64,000 nt of DNA, from NCBI RefSeq assembly GCF_002494345.1, contig NZ_NXNI01000001.1, positions 3,162,001-3,226,000 on the forward strand, in the 5' to 3' direction. Below the pieces are notes generated by a model that was not told where the DNA came from, searched no databases, and worked only from the letters and a program-made list of their open reading frames with translations. The DNA comes from Natrinema ejinorense (GTDB lineage: Archaea > Halobacteriota > Halobacteria > Halobacteriales > Natrialbaceae). Shown here in pieces: positions 45,783-53,608 of this stretch; position 1 is the first letter of the stretch; each line of letters begins with the position of its first letter. Position numbers and translations under genes: made by a program.

Positions 45783-47999
45783 TTAGGCGACAGTAATCGT
45801 GACTTCGTGGGTCGTCTCGCGTCCCCGCTGATCCGTCGCGGTGAGCGTTACCGTGTAGTTGCCACTGGAACCGTAGGAGTGACCGGCGTGCCAGCCGCTG
45901 GCGGATGTCCCGTCACCGAGATCCCACTCGAGTCCCTCGATCCAGATGTCGTCGGGCGTGTTGTCCGTAACCCTGAAGTCGATCCGCTCGCCCGTCTCGA
46001 CGTCCGTGGCACTCGGATCGATCTTCGCGAGGTGGTCCACTTCGAGGGGGATCTCACCGTCGACGGGCTCCCAGGCGTAGGATTCCTCGTATTTGGGCTC
46101 CTCGCCACGGGTCGTCCACTGTGCTTCCCAGTCTTCGCCGTTCCAGTGGACGCGGTCACCCTCTCGATAGAGGGTGTCGGAATCCCACTCGGGATACTCG
46201 CTGTCGCTTCCGTCCTCGTCGTCCGATTCCGCGGTCGTGGCAGAAACCGTCGCAGCGTCGGTCTCCGTGCCGTCTTCGCCAACCGCGGTGACACCGATCT
46301 CGTAAGTGGTACCCGGCTCGAGTTCGGTGACGGTGGTCGCCGTCGAGGACAGCGTGGTTTCCCGCTCGCCGTCGACCCGGACGACGTACTCGACGGCGTT
46401 GGGATCGGAGTTCCACTCGATCTCGACCGACGTCTCGTTCTCGGCGACGACCTCGAGCCCTTCGGGCGTGCTCGGAGGCACGTTGGCTTCCGCGGTCGTG
46501 GCAGAAACCGTCGCAGCGTCGGTCTCCGTGCCGTCTTCGCCAACCGCGGTGACACCGATCTCGTAGGTGGTTCCCGACTCGAGGTCGGTAACGGTAGCGC
46601 TGCTCGAGGCCGTAGTGGTTTCCCGCTCGCCGTCGACCCAAACGCCGTACTCGACGGCGTTCGGATCGGTACGCCACGAGAGCTCGATCGAGGTCTCGTT
46701 CTCGGCAACCACTTCGAGGTTTTCGGGGACGCTGGGAGGCTCGGCGTCGGGCTCGCCGTCACCGACGGTGAGCATCGCCTCCTCGACCGTCGGCTCGATG
46801 GCGTTGTTGTCGGGATCCTCGAGTCGGACGATCTCGGCGTCGAGGACGGTTTCACCGTCCGCTACGCCCTCGATTTCGATCTGACCGAACTCGATGTCGG
46901 TTGCGCCATCGTCGACGGTACTGATCGCGTAGAGTTTTCCGTACTCGTCTTCGGCTTCGACGGTACTGAGGGTGGCATCGGCGAACGTCTCGCTGAGCGC
47001 GGCATCGGTGACCCGAACGACGTCCGTATCGACGTTGAGGTCGACGTTGAATCCGAGCACGCCGTTCGGTGCCGCGCTCAGACCGAGATCGACGGTCGTC
47101 GTCTCGCCCGGATCTATCATCGCATCATCGAGGGTGACGGTGAGCGTGGGCGTCTCCGGCTCCGCACCGGCGACGGTCGTAGCCTGAACCGTCGCCGTGT
47201 CGGACGTGGTCTCGTCCTCGCCGATGGCGGCAACGCCGATCTCGTAGCTGGTGTCGGCCGCGAGGCCAGTGATCGTGGCGCTGGTCGACGTCGTCGTCGA
47301 TTCTCGCTCGCCGTCGACGGAGAGGGCATACTCCACGGCGTTTGACACTGGGCTCCACGCGACCTCGACCGACGTCTCGTTCTCTGCAACCACTTCGAGA
47401 TCCGTCGGCATTGCGGGTGCGGCGGAGTCGGTACCGACGGTCAGCGTCGGTGCGTCGTAGTTGGCGTCTCCAACTGTGCCACCCTCGGGCGGGGACAACG
47501 AGAAGTTCGTGAGTTCGGGGTCGGTGGTCCCGTCGCCTCGTGCCTCGAGGTGGATCGTTCCAACCTCGTACTCGCTCTCGGAGATCCCGGAACTCGTGGA
47601 GGCATTGAGGTTCACCGAGGCGACGGAGCCGCCCTCGTCCTCGATGTTGCTATTGATGACCCCTTCCAGGATTCCGTGACTCCCCAGTTCGATTTCAGTG
47701 ATCTGTGCGACGTCGGGATCGACCCCGATCCCGATGGTCGTGCCGCTCGATCCTTCGGGGAAATCTTGCAGCCGGACCGTCGCAGTCGTGCTCTCGCCGG
47801 CCTGGATCTGCTCGTCCGCGAGCTCGAGCACTACTGTCGGCAGGCGTTCCTGGGCCGCGACCGTCGAGGTCCCGAGTGCGAGCGCGCCAGCACTGACACC
47901 GGCGGCTCGCATGAAAGTGCGTCGTGATGTCGACGTGTCGGTCTGCCCATCGGTTTCGGTGAACTGTTCCTCGTCGTGTGTCTCGATATCGTCGTTCAT
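45783..47999 (-). CDS. Scaffoldin-like protein: two cohesin-like domains, three FN3, CBM5/12-like and PKD
   Basis: A 738-residue Tat-exported protein (STSRRTFMRAAGVSAG) with no catalytic domain. Order: cohesin-like 1 (about 55-189; begins TVVLELADEQIQAGESTT, ends NYDAPTLTVG), FN3-1 (195-277), cohesin-like 2 (284-413; begins LTVTLDDAMIDPGETTTVDL, ends EEAMLTVG), FN3-2 (420-503), FN3-3 (508-590), CBM5/12-like (601-646; YPEWDSDTLYREGDRVHWNG) and PKD (650-738; EWDLGDGTSASGW). Cohesins bind dockerins; CBM5/12 modules bind chitin or cellulose. It has no dockerin, S-layer or C-terminal anchor. The cohesin call rests on fold-like patterning and the dockerin-rich context. Confidence 0.8.
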   Translation of the reverse strand: MNDDIETHDEEQFTETDGQTDTSTSRRTFMRAAGVSAGALALGTSTVAAQERLPTVVLELADEQIQAGESTTATVRLQDFPEGSSGTTIGIGVDPDVAQITEIELGSHGILEGVINSNIEDEGGSVASVNLNASTSSGISESEYEVGTIHLEARGDGTTDPELTNFSLSPPEGGTVGDANYDAPTLTVGTDSAAPAMPTDLEVVAENETSVEVAWSPVSNAVEYALSVDGERESTTTSTSATITGLAADTSYEIGVAAIGEDETTSDTATVQATTVAGAEPETPTLTVTLDDAMIDPGETTTVDLGLSAAPNGVLGFNVDLNVDTDVVRVTDAALSETFADATLSTVEAEDEYGKLYAISTVDDGATDIEFGQIEIEGVADGETVLDAEIVRLEDPDNNAIEPTVEEAMLTVGDGEPDAEPPSVPENLEVVAENETSIELSWRTDPNAVEYGVWVDGERETTTASSSATVTDLESGTTYEIGVTAVGEDGTETDAATVSATTAEANVPPSTPEGLEVVAENETSVEIEWNSDPNAVEYVVRVDGERETTLSSTATTVTELEPGTTYEIGVTAVGEDGTETDAATVSATTAESDDEDGSDSEYPEWDSDTLYREGDRVHWNGEDWEAQWTTRGEEPKYEESYAWEPVDGEIPLEVDHLAKIDPSATDVETGERIDFRVTDNTPDDIWIEGLEWDLGDGTSASGWHAGHSYGSSGNYTVTLTATDQRGRETTHEVTITVA
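46228..46750 (-). repeat. 261-bp tandem repeat encoding FN3-2 and FN3-3
   Basis: The two copies are offset by 261 bp (87 codons); a stretch of about 78 bp starting at 46228 and 46489 is identical in both. The near-identity at silent sites points to recent duplication or gene conversion. Confidence 0.8.
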
Positions 48000-48168
48000 T
48001 GGTATGTCTCCGTATCGGTTGCTGTCGTCACCGGTGTCACCTGCTCGCAGTCCGCAGTCGGTGCGAGCCGGTCGGTCGTGGCTGTGACACCGCGCCCTAT
48101 TCTTGCGCTTTCCTCACTATATCAACTATATTATTTAATATATTTAATTTTATATTTATTGTTGTGTC

Positions 48169-50031
48169 TTAAATTTCGTTGAGCAGTTTGAGGACGTCCG
48201 AGAAGCCGATCTCGCCGTTCCCGTCGAAGTCGAATTTCTCGGGATTGTTCTGAACGCCGTCCGACTCGAGGTGCTCGAAGAACGCATTGACGTCCTCGTG
48301 GCTGGTCTCCCCGTCGCCGGTGACGTCCTCGTAGCGGCCGTCGTCGTCCGTGTCCCGTGCCTCGTACTCACCGACTTCGACCGTCTCATCGCCGCTTCCG
48401 CCGATCGGGCCGGGTCCGATGTGCTTGTCGTTCTTTCCGTTGTCGGCGTCCGGATACGGTTCGTCGCCGGGCGCGAACGTATCGCGGTCGCCGGCCATTT
48501 GCTGGTTCATCTCGTGCCACCAGACGCCGGGCGTCTCGTCGTTGAGGTAGTTCATCCAGTCGTCGGCACCCTTCGCGCCGTCGTTCCGTCCCGGCGTTCC
48601 GTGCTCGAACATATTCGGCTCGTAGGTGTGGTCGAACGACCACGCCAGCGGGTGGACGTCGTAGTTCTCGATGAACTCCTCGTAGCCCTGAATGTACGGC
48701 TCACAATCGCCGTCGTGTTCGCCGCTACAGTCCATCCAGGGCGTATCGACGTGCATCCCGCCGCCCTCGATCCAGCCGAACTCGCTGAAGAAGACCGGCA
48801 CGTGTTCGGCCGCCTCGCCGAAGTACTTCGAGAGGGGCCGCAGGTCGTCCTGGGTGTAGACGTGAGCGGTGTAACACATGTTCTCGGCGTCGAACTCGTT
48901 GTACGGCGCCCAGTAGGTGTACTGGCTCCACCGGGGACTCCCGATCGTGACCAGGTGACCGGGCGCGTTCTCCTCGACCGTGTCGACCCACGGCTGGGCC
49001 CGATCGACCCACAGGTCGTACCAGGCCTTCATGTCATCGTTGGCGACGTCGTAATTGGACGCGTCTCCGTCGCCGGGAGCCTCCGCCGGATCGGAGAGGT
49101 CACCCGCCTGTCGCTGCGGGCCACCCCAGTCGCCGCCGTACGGGCCGGTCGGCTCGTTGTAGACGTCGAAGATGACGTGATCGTCGCCCGCGTACCGATC
49201 CGCGACGACCTCCCAGAAGGTGTGCAGTTCCTCGTCGAGCGCGTTGGAAACCTCCGGGGGTTCGAGGTAGATGTCGTCCTCGGTGAGGTCGTACGCCTCG
49301 AGGATGTTCTGCTCGTCGATCAGATCCCAGATCTCGTCGACCTGATCCTCGCCGTGCCAGAGCACCCCGCGCTCGCCACAGACTTCCGGGTGCCGCCAGT
49401 CCTCGCCGCCGTCGCTCGAGCACTGCCAGACGTTCGGATCGACGCCGTGGTTCTTGTGGTCCTCCTGATGGAAGACGGGATAGTGACGGTGGTAATCGAT
49501 CATCACGTAGGCACCGCGCTGGGCACCGAGTTCGACGAGTTCGTCGAGGAAGGTCCGACAGTACCACTTCACGTCCTCCCTGTCGAACTGCCCCGGCAGG
49601 GCCGGCCCCCAGTCGTCGCCGTGGGGCATTTCCCACGGTTCCGCGTTACGCGTCCCGGCCGCGAGGAACGCGGGCATTACCGGTACCCGGACGACGTTGG
49701 TGTACCAGCCCTCGCTCTCGTTGGTCGCCAGCCTGAACGTCTCGGGTGCCGTCTGCCCCCGCCACTTGCGGCTCTGTTCGGCCGGGTCGGCGATGTTGAC
49801 TCCACGAAGGATGACCTCGTTACCGCTCGGATCGACGATCTTGTTTCCGTCACGGGCTAGCGGCGGGAGGTCGACCTCCTGGGTGCTTGCAGCACCGCTG
49901 ACGCCGAGACCGCCGATCGCGATCACGCTCGTCCCCGTCGCCTTCAGTATCGTCCGGCGTGACGTCGAGATGGTCCTGCTGCCCCGCTTCGACTGTGCCT
50001 CTGAGTCGGCTTGGTTCGTATTCTCGGTCAT
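48169..50031 (-). CDS. GH5 glycoside hydrolase with dockerin-like module, upstream-most gene of the island
   Basis: A 620-residue Tat-exported enzyme (STSRRTILKATGTSVIAIGG). GH5 motifs are RGVNIADPAEQSRKW, acid/base FDVYNEPTGPYGG (about 290) and nucleophile FFSEFGWIEGG (about 418). The central region has inserted loops rich in Asp/Gly/Trp (about 180-280). The dockerin-like end has EDVTGDGETSHED and FDFDGNGEIGFSD, finishing LKLLNEI. It lies directly upstream of the scaffoldin-like gene, with an AT-rich 169-bp gap between. A long AT-rich upstream region probably holds its promoter. Confidence 0.87.
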   Translation of the reverse strand: MTENTNQADSEAQSKRGSRTISTSRRTILKATGTSVIAIGGLGVSGAASTQEVDLPPLARDGNKIVDPSGNEVILRGVNIADPAEQSRKWRGQTAPETFRLATNESEGWYTNVVRVPVMPAFLAAGTRNAEPWEMPHGDDWGPALPGQFDREDVKWYCRTFLDELVELGAQRGAYVMIDYHRHYPVFHQEDHKNHGVDPNVWQCSSDGGEDWRHPEVCGERGVLWHGEDQVDEIWDLIDEQNILEAYDLTEDDIYLEPPEVSNALDEELHTFWEVVADRYAGDDHVIFDVYNEPTGPYGGDWGGPQRQAGDLSDPAEAPGDGDASNYDVANDDMKAWYDLWVDRAQPWVDTVEENAPGHLVTIGSPRWSQYTYWAPYNEFDAENMCYTAHVYTQDDLRPLSKYFGEAAEHVPVFFSEFGWIEGGGMHVDTPWMDCSGEHDGDCEPYIQGYEEFIENYDVHPLAWSFDHTYEPNMFEHGTPGRNDGAKGADDWMNYLNDETPGVWWHEMNQQMAGDRDTFAPGDEPYPDADNGKNDKHIGPGPIGGSGDETVEVGEYEARDTDDDGRYEDVTGDGETSHEDVNAFFEHLESDGVQNNPEKFDFDGNGEIGFSDVLKLLNEI

Positions 50032-50462
50032 GATGTGTGGCTCGCCCCCGACGAACGGGACCTGCGACCCGTCGACTGGGAACGCGGAGGGTTCGATCCT
50101 CCTGGCGACATAATTTTAGGCAATAGTAATGAAATTTTTGCTTTTTGAAGTGAATATTATCATTTACCAGTACAAAAATAATATCGATTACACTTGTGTC
50201 TCGCGACCTCAATCCGGCCGCAGTCGGGCGATTATTGATCGCTCCAATTCGACCAGACACGGTTCACCATCCCTGAATCGGACAGAACAAGAAATATTGT
50301 TGATATTTCGGGAGACGAAGTTCGGGCTGCAACGCTCGATCCGGCCGCCGCCGATGGCACCGCGTCATGGCATCGTTCCCTCGAGGACGGCGGCGAGTCC
50401 CTGGCCCGATCCGGAACCGAACGCGCGCCGGATTTATACTCGACTCGCACCTATGACCGTCC
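50032..50462. other. AT-rich divergent intergenic region at the right edge of the island
   Basis: No gene was found. Bases about 50105-50200 are very AT-rich and sit upstream of the first island gene. The rightmost part holds the promoter of the DUF460 gene. The left end may be a junction of acquired DNA; no direct repeat or integrase was seen. Confidence 0.5.
50431..50440 (+). promoter_or_regulatory. TATA box of the DUF460 gene
   Basis: GATTTATACT lies 23-32 bp before the GTG at 50463, correct for a leaderless transcript and supporting that start. Confidence 0.55.
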
Positions 50463-52436
50463 GTGAGTACGCGAACGAGTGCGCTCGATGCGGTCGTCTT
50501 CGGTGTCGATATTCAGAGCGGTGACGTGCGCGGCGATGCACCATCGTACGCACTGGCCGTCTTCGATGGCGAGGACGTCACCAGGGACGTCGTTACCCAT
50601 CGGAAACTCCGGCGACTGATCGACGACGAGGAGCCGGCGATCGTCGCGACGGACAACATGTACGAGCTGGCTGCCGACAAGGACCAGCTGATCCACTTCC
50701 TCGGGTCCCTCCCCGCCGGGACGAAGCTCGTCCAGGTAACGGGTGCCGAACAGCCCGAGCCCCTCTCTCGCGTCGCGAACCGTCACAACGTCCCCTACGG
50801 GAAGGAACCGATGCAGGAGGCCGAAGCCGCCGCCCGACTGGCCGCCCACAACGTCGGCCACGAGGTCTCGGCCTTTACCGACACGACGGAGGTCAAGGTC
50901 GCACGCGGGCGCTCGACGGGCAGCGGCGGCTGGAGCGAGGACCGCTACACCCGCCGCATCCACGGCTCGGTCAGGAAGCGAGCCCGAGAGGTCGAGTCCG
51001 AACTCGAGGACGCCAACCTCGAGTACGAGAAGGACGTGCGGGAATCCTACGGCGGCTTCGCCAACGCCGTCTTCACCGTCCACGCCCGTCCCAGCGACAT
51101 CCCCGTCTCCCGAAATCGGGCGGGCGACGTTCGCGTCGAGATCGAACGTCAGCGCCGCGACGGCATCGAGTTCGAGCCGCTCGTCAAACGGCGCGACCAC
51201 GTCATCGTCGGCATCGACCCCGGAACGACGACCGCCGTCGCCATCGTCGGCCTCGAGGGAACGGTGCTCGACGTCTGGAGTTCGCGAACCAGCGACACCG
51301 CCGGGGTGATCGAGTGGATCGTCGAGCGCGGGCGGCCGATCATCGTCGCGGCGGACGTGACGCCGATCCCCGAAACGGTCGAGAAGTTCCGCCGGAGCTT
51401 CGACGCCGCGGGGTGGACACCCGAGAGCGACCTCCCGGTCGACGAGAAACAACATCGCACGCGCGACCATCCCTACGACGACGACCACCAGCGCGACGCG
51501 ATGGCCGCCGCACTGTACGCCCTCGACGCCCACGAGGACCAATTCGACCGCATCGCCGACAAACTCCCGCCGGGTGTCGATCGCGGCGAGGTCACTGCCC
51601 GCGTCGTCGCCGGCGAGGAAAGCGTCGAAGCCGTCCTCCGGGACCTCGACGACGACGAGGAGCCCGAATCGGAGTCCACCGAACACGAGCCACGCGAACT
51701 GACCGAGGAGGAAAAACGGATCAAGGACCTGGAGCGACAGGTCGAACGGCTCCAGTCACACGTCGAGACCCTCGAGGGCCGCATCGAAGACCGCGACGAC
51801 CGCATCGACGAACTCGAGACCGAACTCGGCGTCGCCCGCCGGGAGGAGCGCAAGGAGGTCCGCCGGAACCGCGAGGTGAGTCGCCTCGAACGGAAGGCAA
51901 ACCGCCTCGAGCGCGAACGCGACGAAGCCCAGGACGACGTCGAGACCCTCGAGCGAAAGGTCGAACGGATGAAAGCCCTCTGGAAACTCGATCACTCGAA
52001 CTTCAGCGACGTGTCCGCCGAAAAGGAGGGCCTGGTCCCGGTCAAAGTCGTCGAGAAGTTCACGAAAGGGGCGATCCGCGAGGCCGACGATCAGTACGGG
52101 ATCGCGGCCGGCGACGTGGTCTACATCCGGGATGCCAGCGGAGCGGGCCGATCCACGGCCGAACTCATGGCGGAGTTCGAGCCTCGCGTCATCCTCAAAG
52201 ACGGCGGCCTCTCCGAAATCGCCGACGAGATCCTCTTCGAGAGCGAGATTCCGGTCGGTCCCGCCGACGACGTCGCGATGCAGGAGGTCGACGAACTCGC
52301 CGTCGCTCGCGAAGACGACGTCGAAGCGGCCATCGACGACTGGCGCGAACGCGCCGAAGACCGAAAACGGGACCGCAAAGCGGCGATGGTCGACCAGCTC
52401 ATCAGCGAGCACCGGGCCGGCGACAACGAAGTCTGA
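50463..52436 (+). CDS. DUF460 protein, RNase H-like fold with coiled coil
   Basis: A 657-residue conserved archaeal protein from a GTG start. Two RNase H/actin-like segments are visible: VVFGVDIQSGD (about 11-21) and VIVGIDPGTTTAVAIVGLEG (about 248-267), the latter as in Holliday-junction-resolvase-like nucleases. A coiled coil of about 130 residues (about 415-525, EEEKRIKDLERQVERLQSHV) follows, then a C-terminal alpha/beta domain. The family is universal in haloarchaea and unassigned; nucleic-acid processing is inferred from the fold. It is a core gene bordering the glycosidase island. Confidence 0.85.
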   Translation: MSTRTSALDAVVFGVDIQSGDVRGDAPSYALAVFDGEDVTRDVVTHRKLRRLIDDEEPAIVATDNMYELAADKDQLIHFLGSLPAGTKLVQVTGAEQPEPLSRVANRHNVPYGKEPMQEAEAAARLAAHNVGHEVSAFTDTTEVKVARGRSTGSGGWSEDRYTRRIHGSVRKRAREVESELEDANLEYEKDVRESYGGFANAVFTVHARPSDIPVSRNRAGDVRVEIERQRRDGIEFEPLVKRRDHVIVGIDPGTTTAVAIVGLEGTVLDVWSSRTSDTAGVIEWIVERGRPIIVAADVTPIPETVEKFRRSFDAAGWTPESDLPVDEKQHRTRDHPYDDDHQRDAMAAALYALDAHEDQFDRIADKLPPGVDRGEVTARVVAGEESVEAVLRDLDDDEEPESESTEHEPRELTEEEKRIKDLERQVERLQSHVETLEGRIEDRDDRIDELETELGVARREERKEVRRNREVSRLERKANRLERERDEAQDDVETLERKVERMKALWKLDHSNFSDVSAEKEGLVPVKVVEKFTKGAIREADDQYGIAAGDVVYIRDASGAGRSTAELMAEFEPRVILKDGGLSEIADEILFESEIPVGPADDVAMQEVDELAVAREDDVEAAIDDWRERAEDRKRDRKAAMVDQLISEHRAGDNEV

Positions 52437-52457
52437 CAGTCCGTGCGAAAACGATAG

Positions 52458-52718
52458 TTACGCGTCTGGCCCCGACGGTATCGGCGACAGCGCCGTCGGC
52501 ACCTCCTCGAGCGCGACCTCCTCGGTGAGATCCGCGGGATCGTCGACCGGTCCGTTGACGAACAGCGCGTGGCCAATGAAGCCGATCGCGACGATTCCCA
52601 GCGCGGCGATCGCGGCCGGATACGGAATCGTCGTGGCGTACCCGACGACGGCACCGGCTCCGAGACTCGCGGCGATAGCGACCAACACGAGGTCGTAGTA
52701 GTGAAGCGTCCGTCCCAT
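52458..52718 (-). CDS. Small two-helix membrane protein
   Basis: An 86-residue protein from the ATG at 52718. Two hydrophobic helices (about residues 10-28 and 34-54) precede an acidic 30-residue tail. No family recognised. It is convergent with the DUF460 gene, separated by only 21 bp. Confidence 0.65.
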   Translation of the reverse strand: MGRTLHYYDLVLVAIAASLGAGAVVGYATTIPYPAAIAALGIVAIGFIGHALFVNGPVDDPADLTEEVALEEVPTALSPIPSGPDA

Positions 52719-52783
52719 ACGGAGACAACGAGTTACAGGGGTAAAACGCTTGAGCCGCTGTAGACGGCTCCTGCCGGAGACAA

Positions 52784-52963
52784 TCAAAACATCCCGAAAT
52801 TCTGGAGCAGGCCGGAGATCAGCGACCTGACGACCAGTCCGAGGCCGGCGATGACGAGCGCCATCCCCGCGGCGATCACCGGATCCGCGTACGCGATGAG
52901 CCCGATGCCGGCCAGCAGGATCACAAGACCCGCGATACCGAGCGCGCCGAGGTTTCGTAACAT
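52784..52963 (-). CDS. Small membrane protein, DUF7470-like
   Basis: A 59-residue, almost wholly hydrophobic protein with two helices and a turn at YADPVIAAG, ending in SGLLQNFGMF. It resembles small haloarchaeal membrane proteins grouped as DUF7470. The ATG at 52963 was chosen over one two codons upstream. Function unknown. Confidence 0.65.
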   Translation of the reverse strand: MLRNLGALGIAGLVILLAGIGLIAYADPVIAAGMALVIAGLGLVVRSLISGLLQNFGMF

Positions 52964-53100
52964 ACCCACGGGTGCAGAGCCAAGCGAAATAAACGGCGTG
53001 GTTTCGGAGGCTCGCGACGGCGGGACACCGCAGCGGCGGATCCCGGTTTCGGCGAGCGAATCGGTAAAGTGTTAAACCCCTCGAACGCCAATCGACGGCC

Positions 53101-53391
53101 ATGAGCGACGACGGCGAGGGCGGTCGGAAGAACCTCCGAATGCCCGAGGACGACGAGGTCTTCGCGACCGTCACGAACATGCTCGGGGCGAATCGGGTCA
53201 AAGTACGCTGTGCCGACGGGACGGAACGCACCGCACGCATTCCGGGCAAGATGCAAAAACGCATCTGGATCCGGGAAGACGACGTCGTCCTCGTCGAACC
53301 CTGGGACTGGCAGGACGAAAAGGCCGACATCACCTGGCGCTACGAGAAAAGCGACGCCGATCAGCTCCGGGAAGAAGGCCACATCCAATAA
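53101..53391 (+). CDS. eif1A: Translation initiation factor aIF1A
   Basis: Archaeal eIF1A, which binds the ribosomal A site region during initiation and stabilises start-codon scanning complexes. The 96-residue protein has the S1/OB fold with [40 protein letters not shown] and [12 protein letters not shown], all family hallmarks. Length is typical. A strong hairpin follows the stop. Haloarchaea often hold more than one copy. Confidence 0.96.
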   Translation: MSDDGEGGRKNLRMPEDDEVFATVTNMLGANRVKVRCADGTERTARIPGKMQKRIWIREDDVVLVEPWDWQDEKADITWRYEKSDADQLREEGHIQ

Positions 53392-53398
53392 AAACGAC

Positions 53399-53443
53399 TT
53401 TTTGCGCTGCGTGCGGTCGCTTCGCGACCGCACTCGGCAAAAA
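53399..53443. terminator. Large palindrome after aIF1A
   Basis: GTGCGGTCGC (53411-53420) and GCGACCGCAC (53424-53433) form a 10-bp stem with a TTC loop; an outer pair TTTTTGC/GCAAAAA (53399-53405 and 53437-53443) extends it. It begins 8 bp after the stop and could act as a terminator in either direction or be a copy of a haloarchaeal palindromic repeat. Confidence 0.55.
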
Positions 53444-53506
53444 CTCGACTAAAAGCACTCCTCCTTCCTCTCCACTCACTCCGTTCGTTCCGAGTCAGTC
53501 GTCGGC

Positions 53507-53531
53507 CCGCTCGCGCCTGGGGCGCGAGCGG
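53507..53531. repeat. GC-rich 11-bp stem palindrome
   Basis: CCGCTCGCGCC and GGCGCGAGCGG pair perfectly around a 3-base loop. It lies in the convergent gap between aIF1A and the methyltransferase, with the larger palindrome at 53399. The whole 217-bp gap shows no gene. Confidence 0.55.
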
Positions 53532-53608
53532 TGAACGGCGTCGCTCGGGTTCTTCGAACCGCTCGCTCGCCGACAATAGTCAGCCGCGATTCGACCACTC
53601 CCGGTCAG

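Larger units (their letters stand above)
33157..50031 (-). other. Dockerin/cohesin polysaccharide-degradation island
   Basis: Eight consecutive minus-strand genes between rnz and a DUF460 gene encode seven Tat-exported enzymes with C-terminal dockerin-like modules and one Tat-exported protein with two cohesin-like domains. Transcription order is GH5 (48169), scaffoldin-like (45783), GH5 (43600), dockerin relic, GH5 (41688), GH5 (40026), GH5 mannanase-like (38450), GH5 (36775), PL11 (33157). Several intergenic gaps are strikingly AT-rich for this genome (about 36420-36480, 38335-38380, 41540-41575, 48115-48170, 50105-50200), which points to individual promoters or acquired DNA. Confidence 0.8.

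Noticed and set aside
33157-50031. Possible integrated virus or transposon for the island
   Set aside because: No integrase, transposase, attachment repeats or tRNA junction were seen; an island origin is supported only by content and AT-rich gaps.
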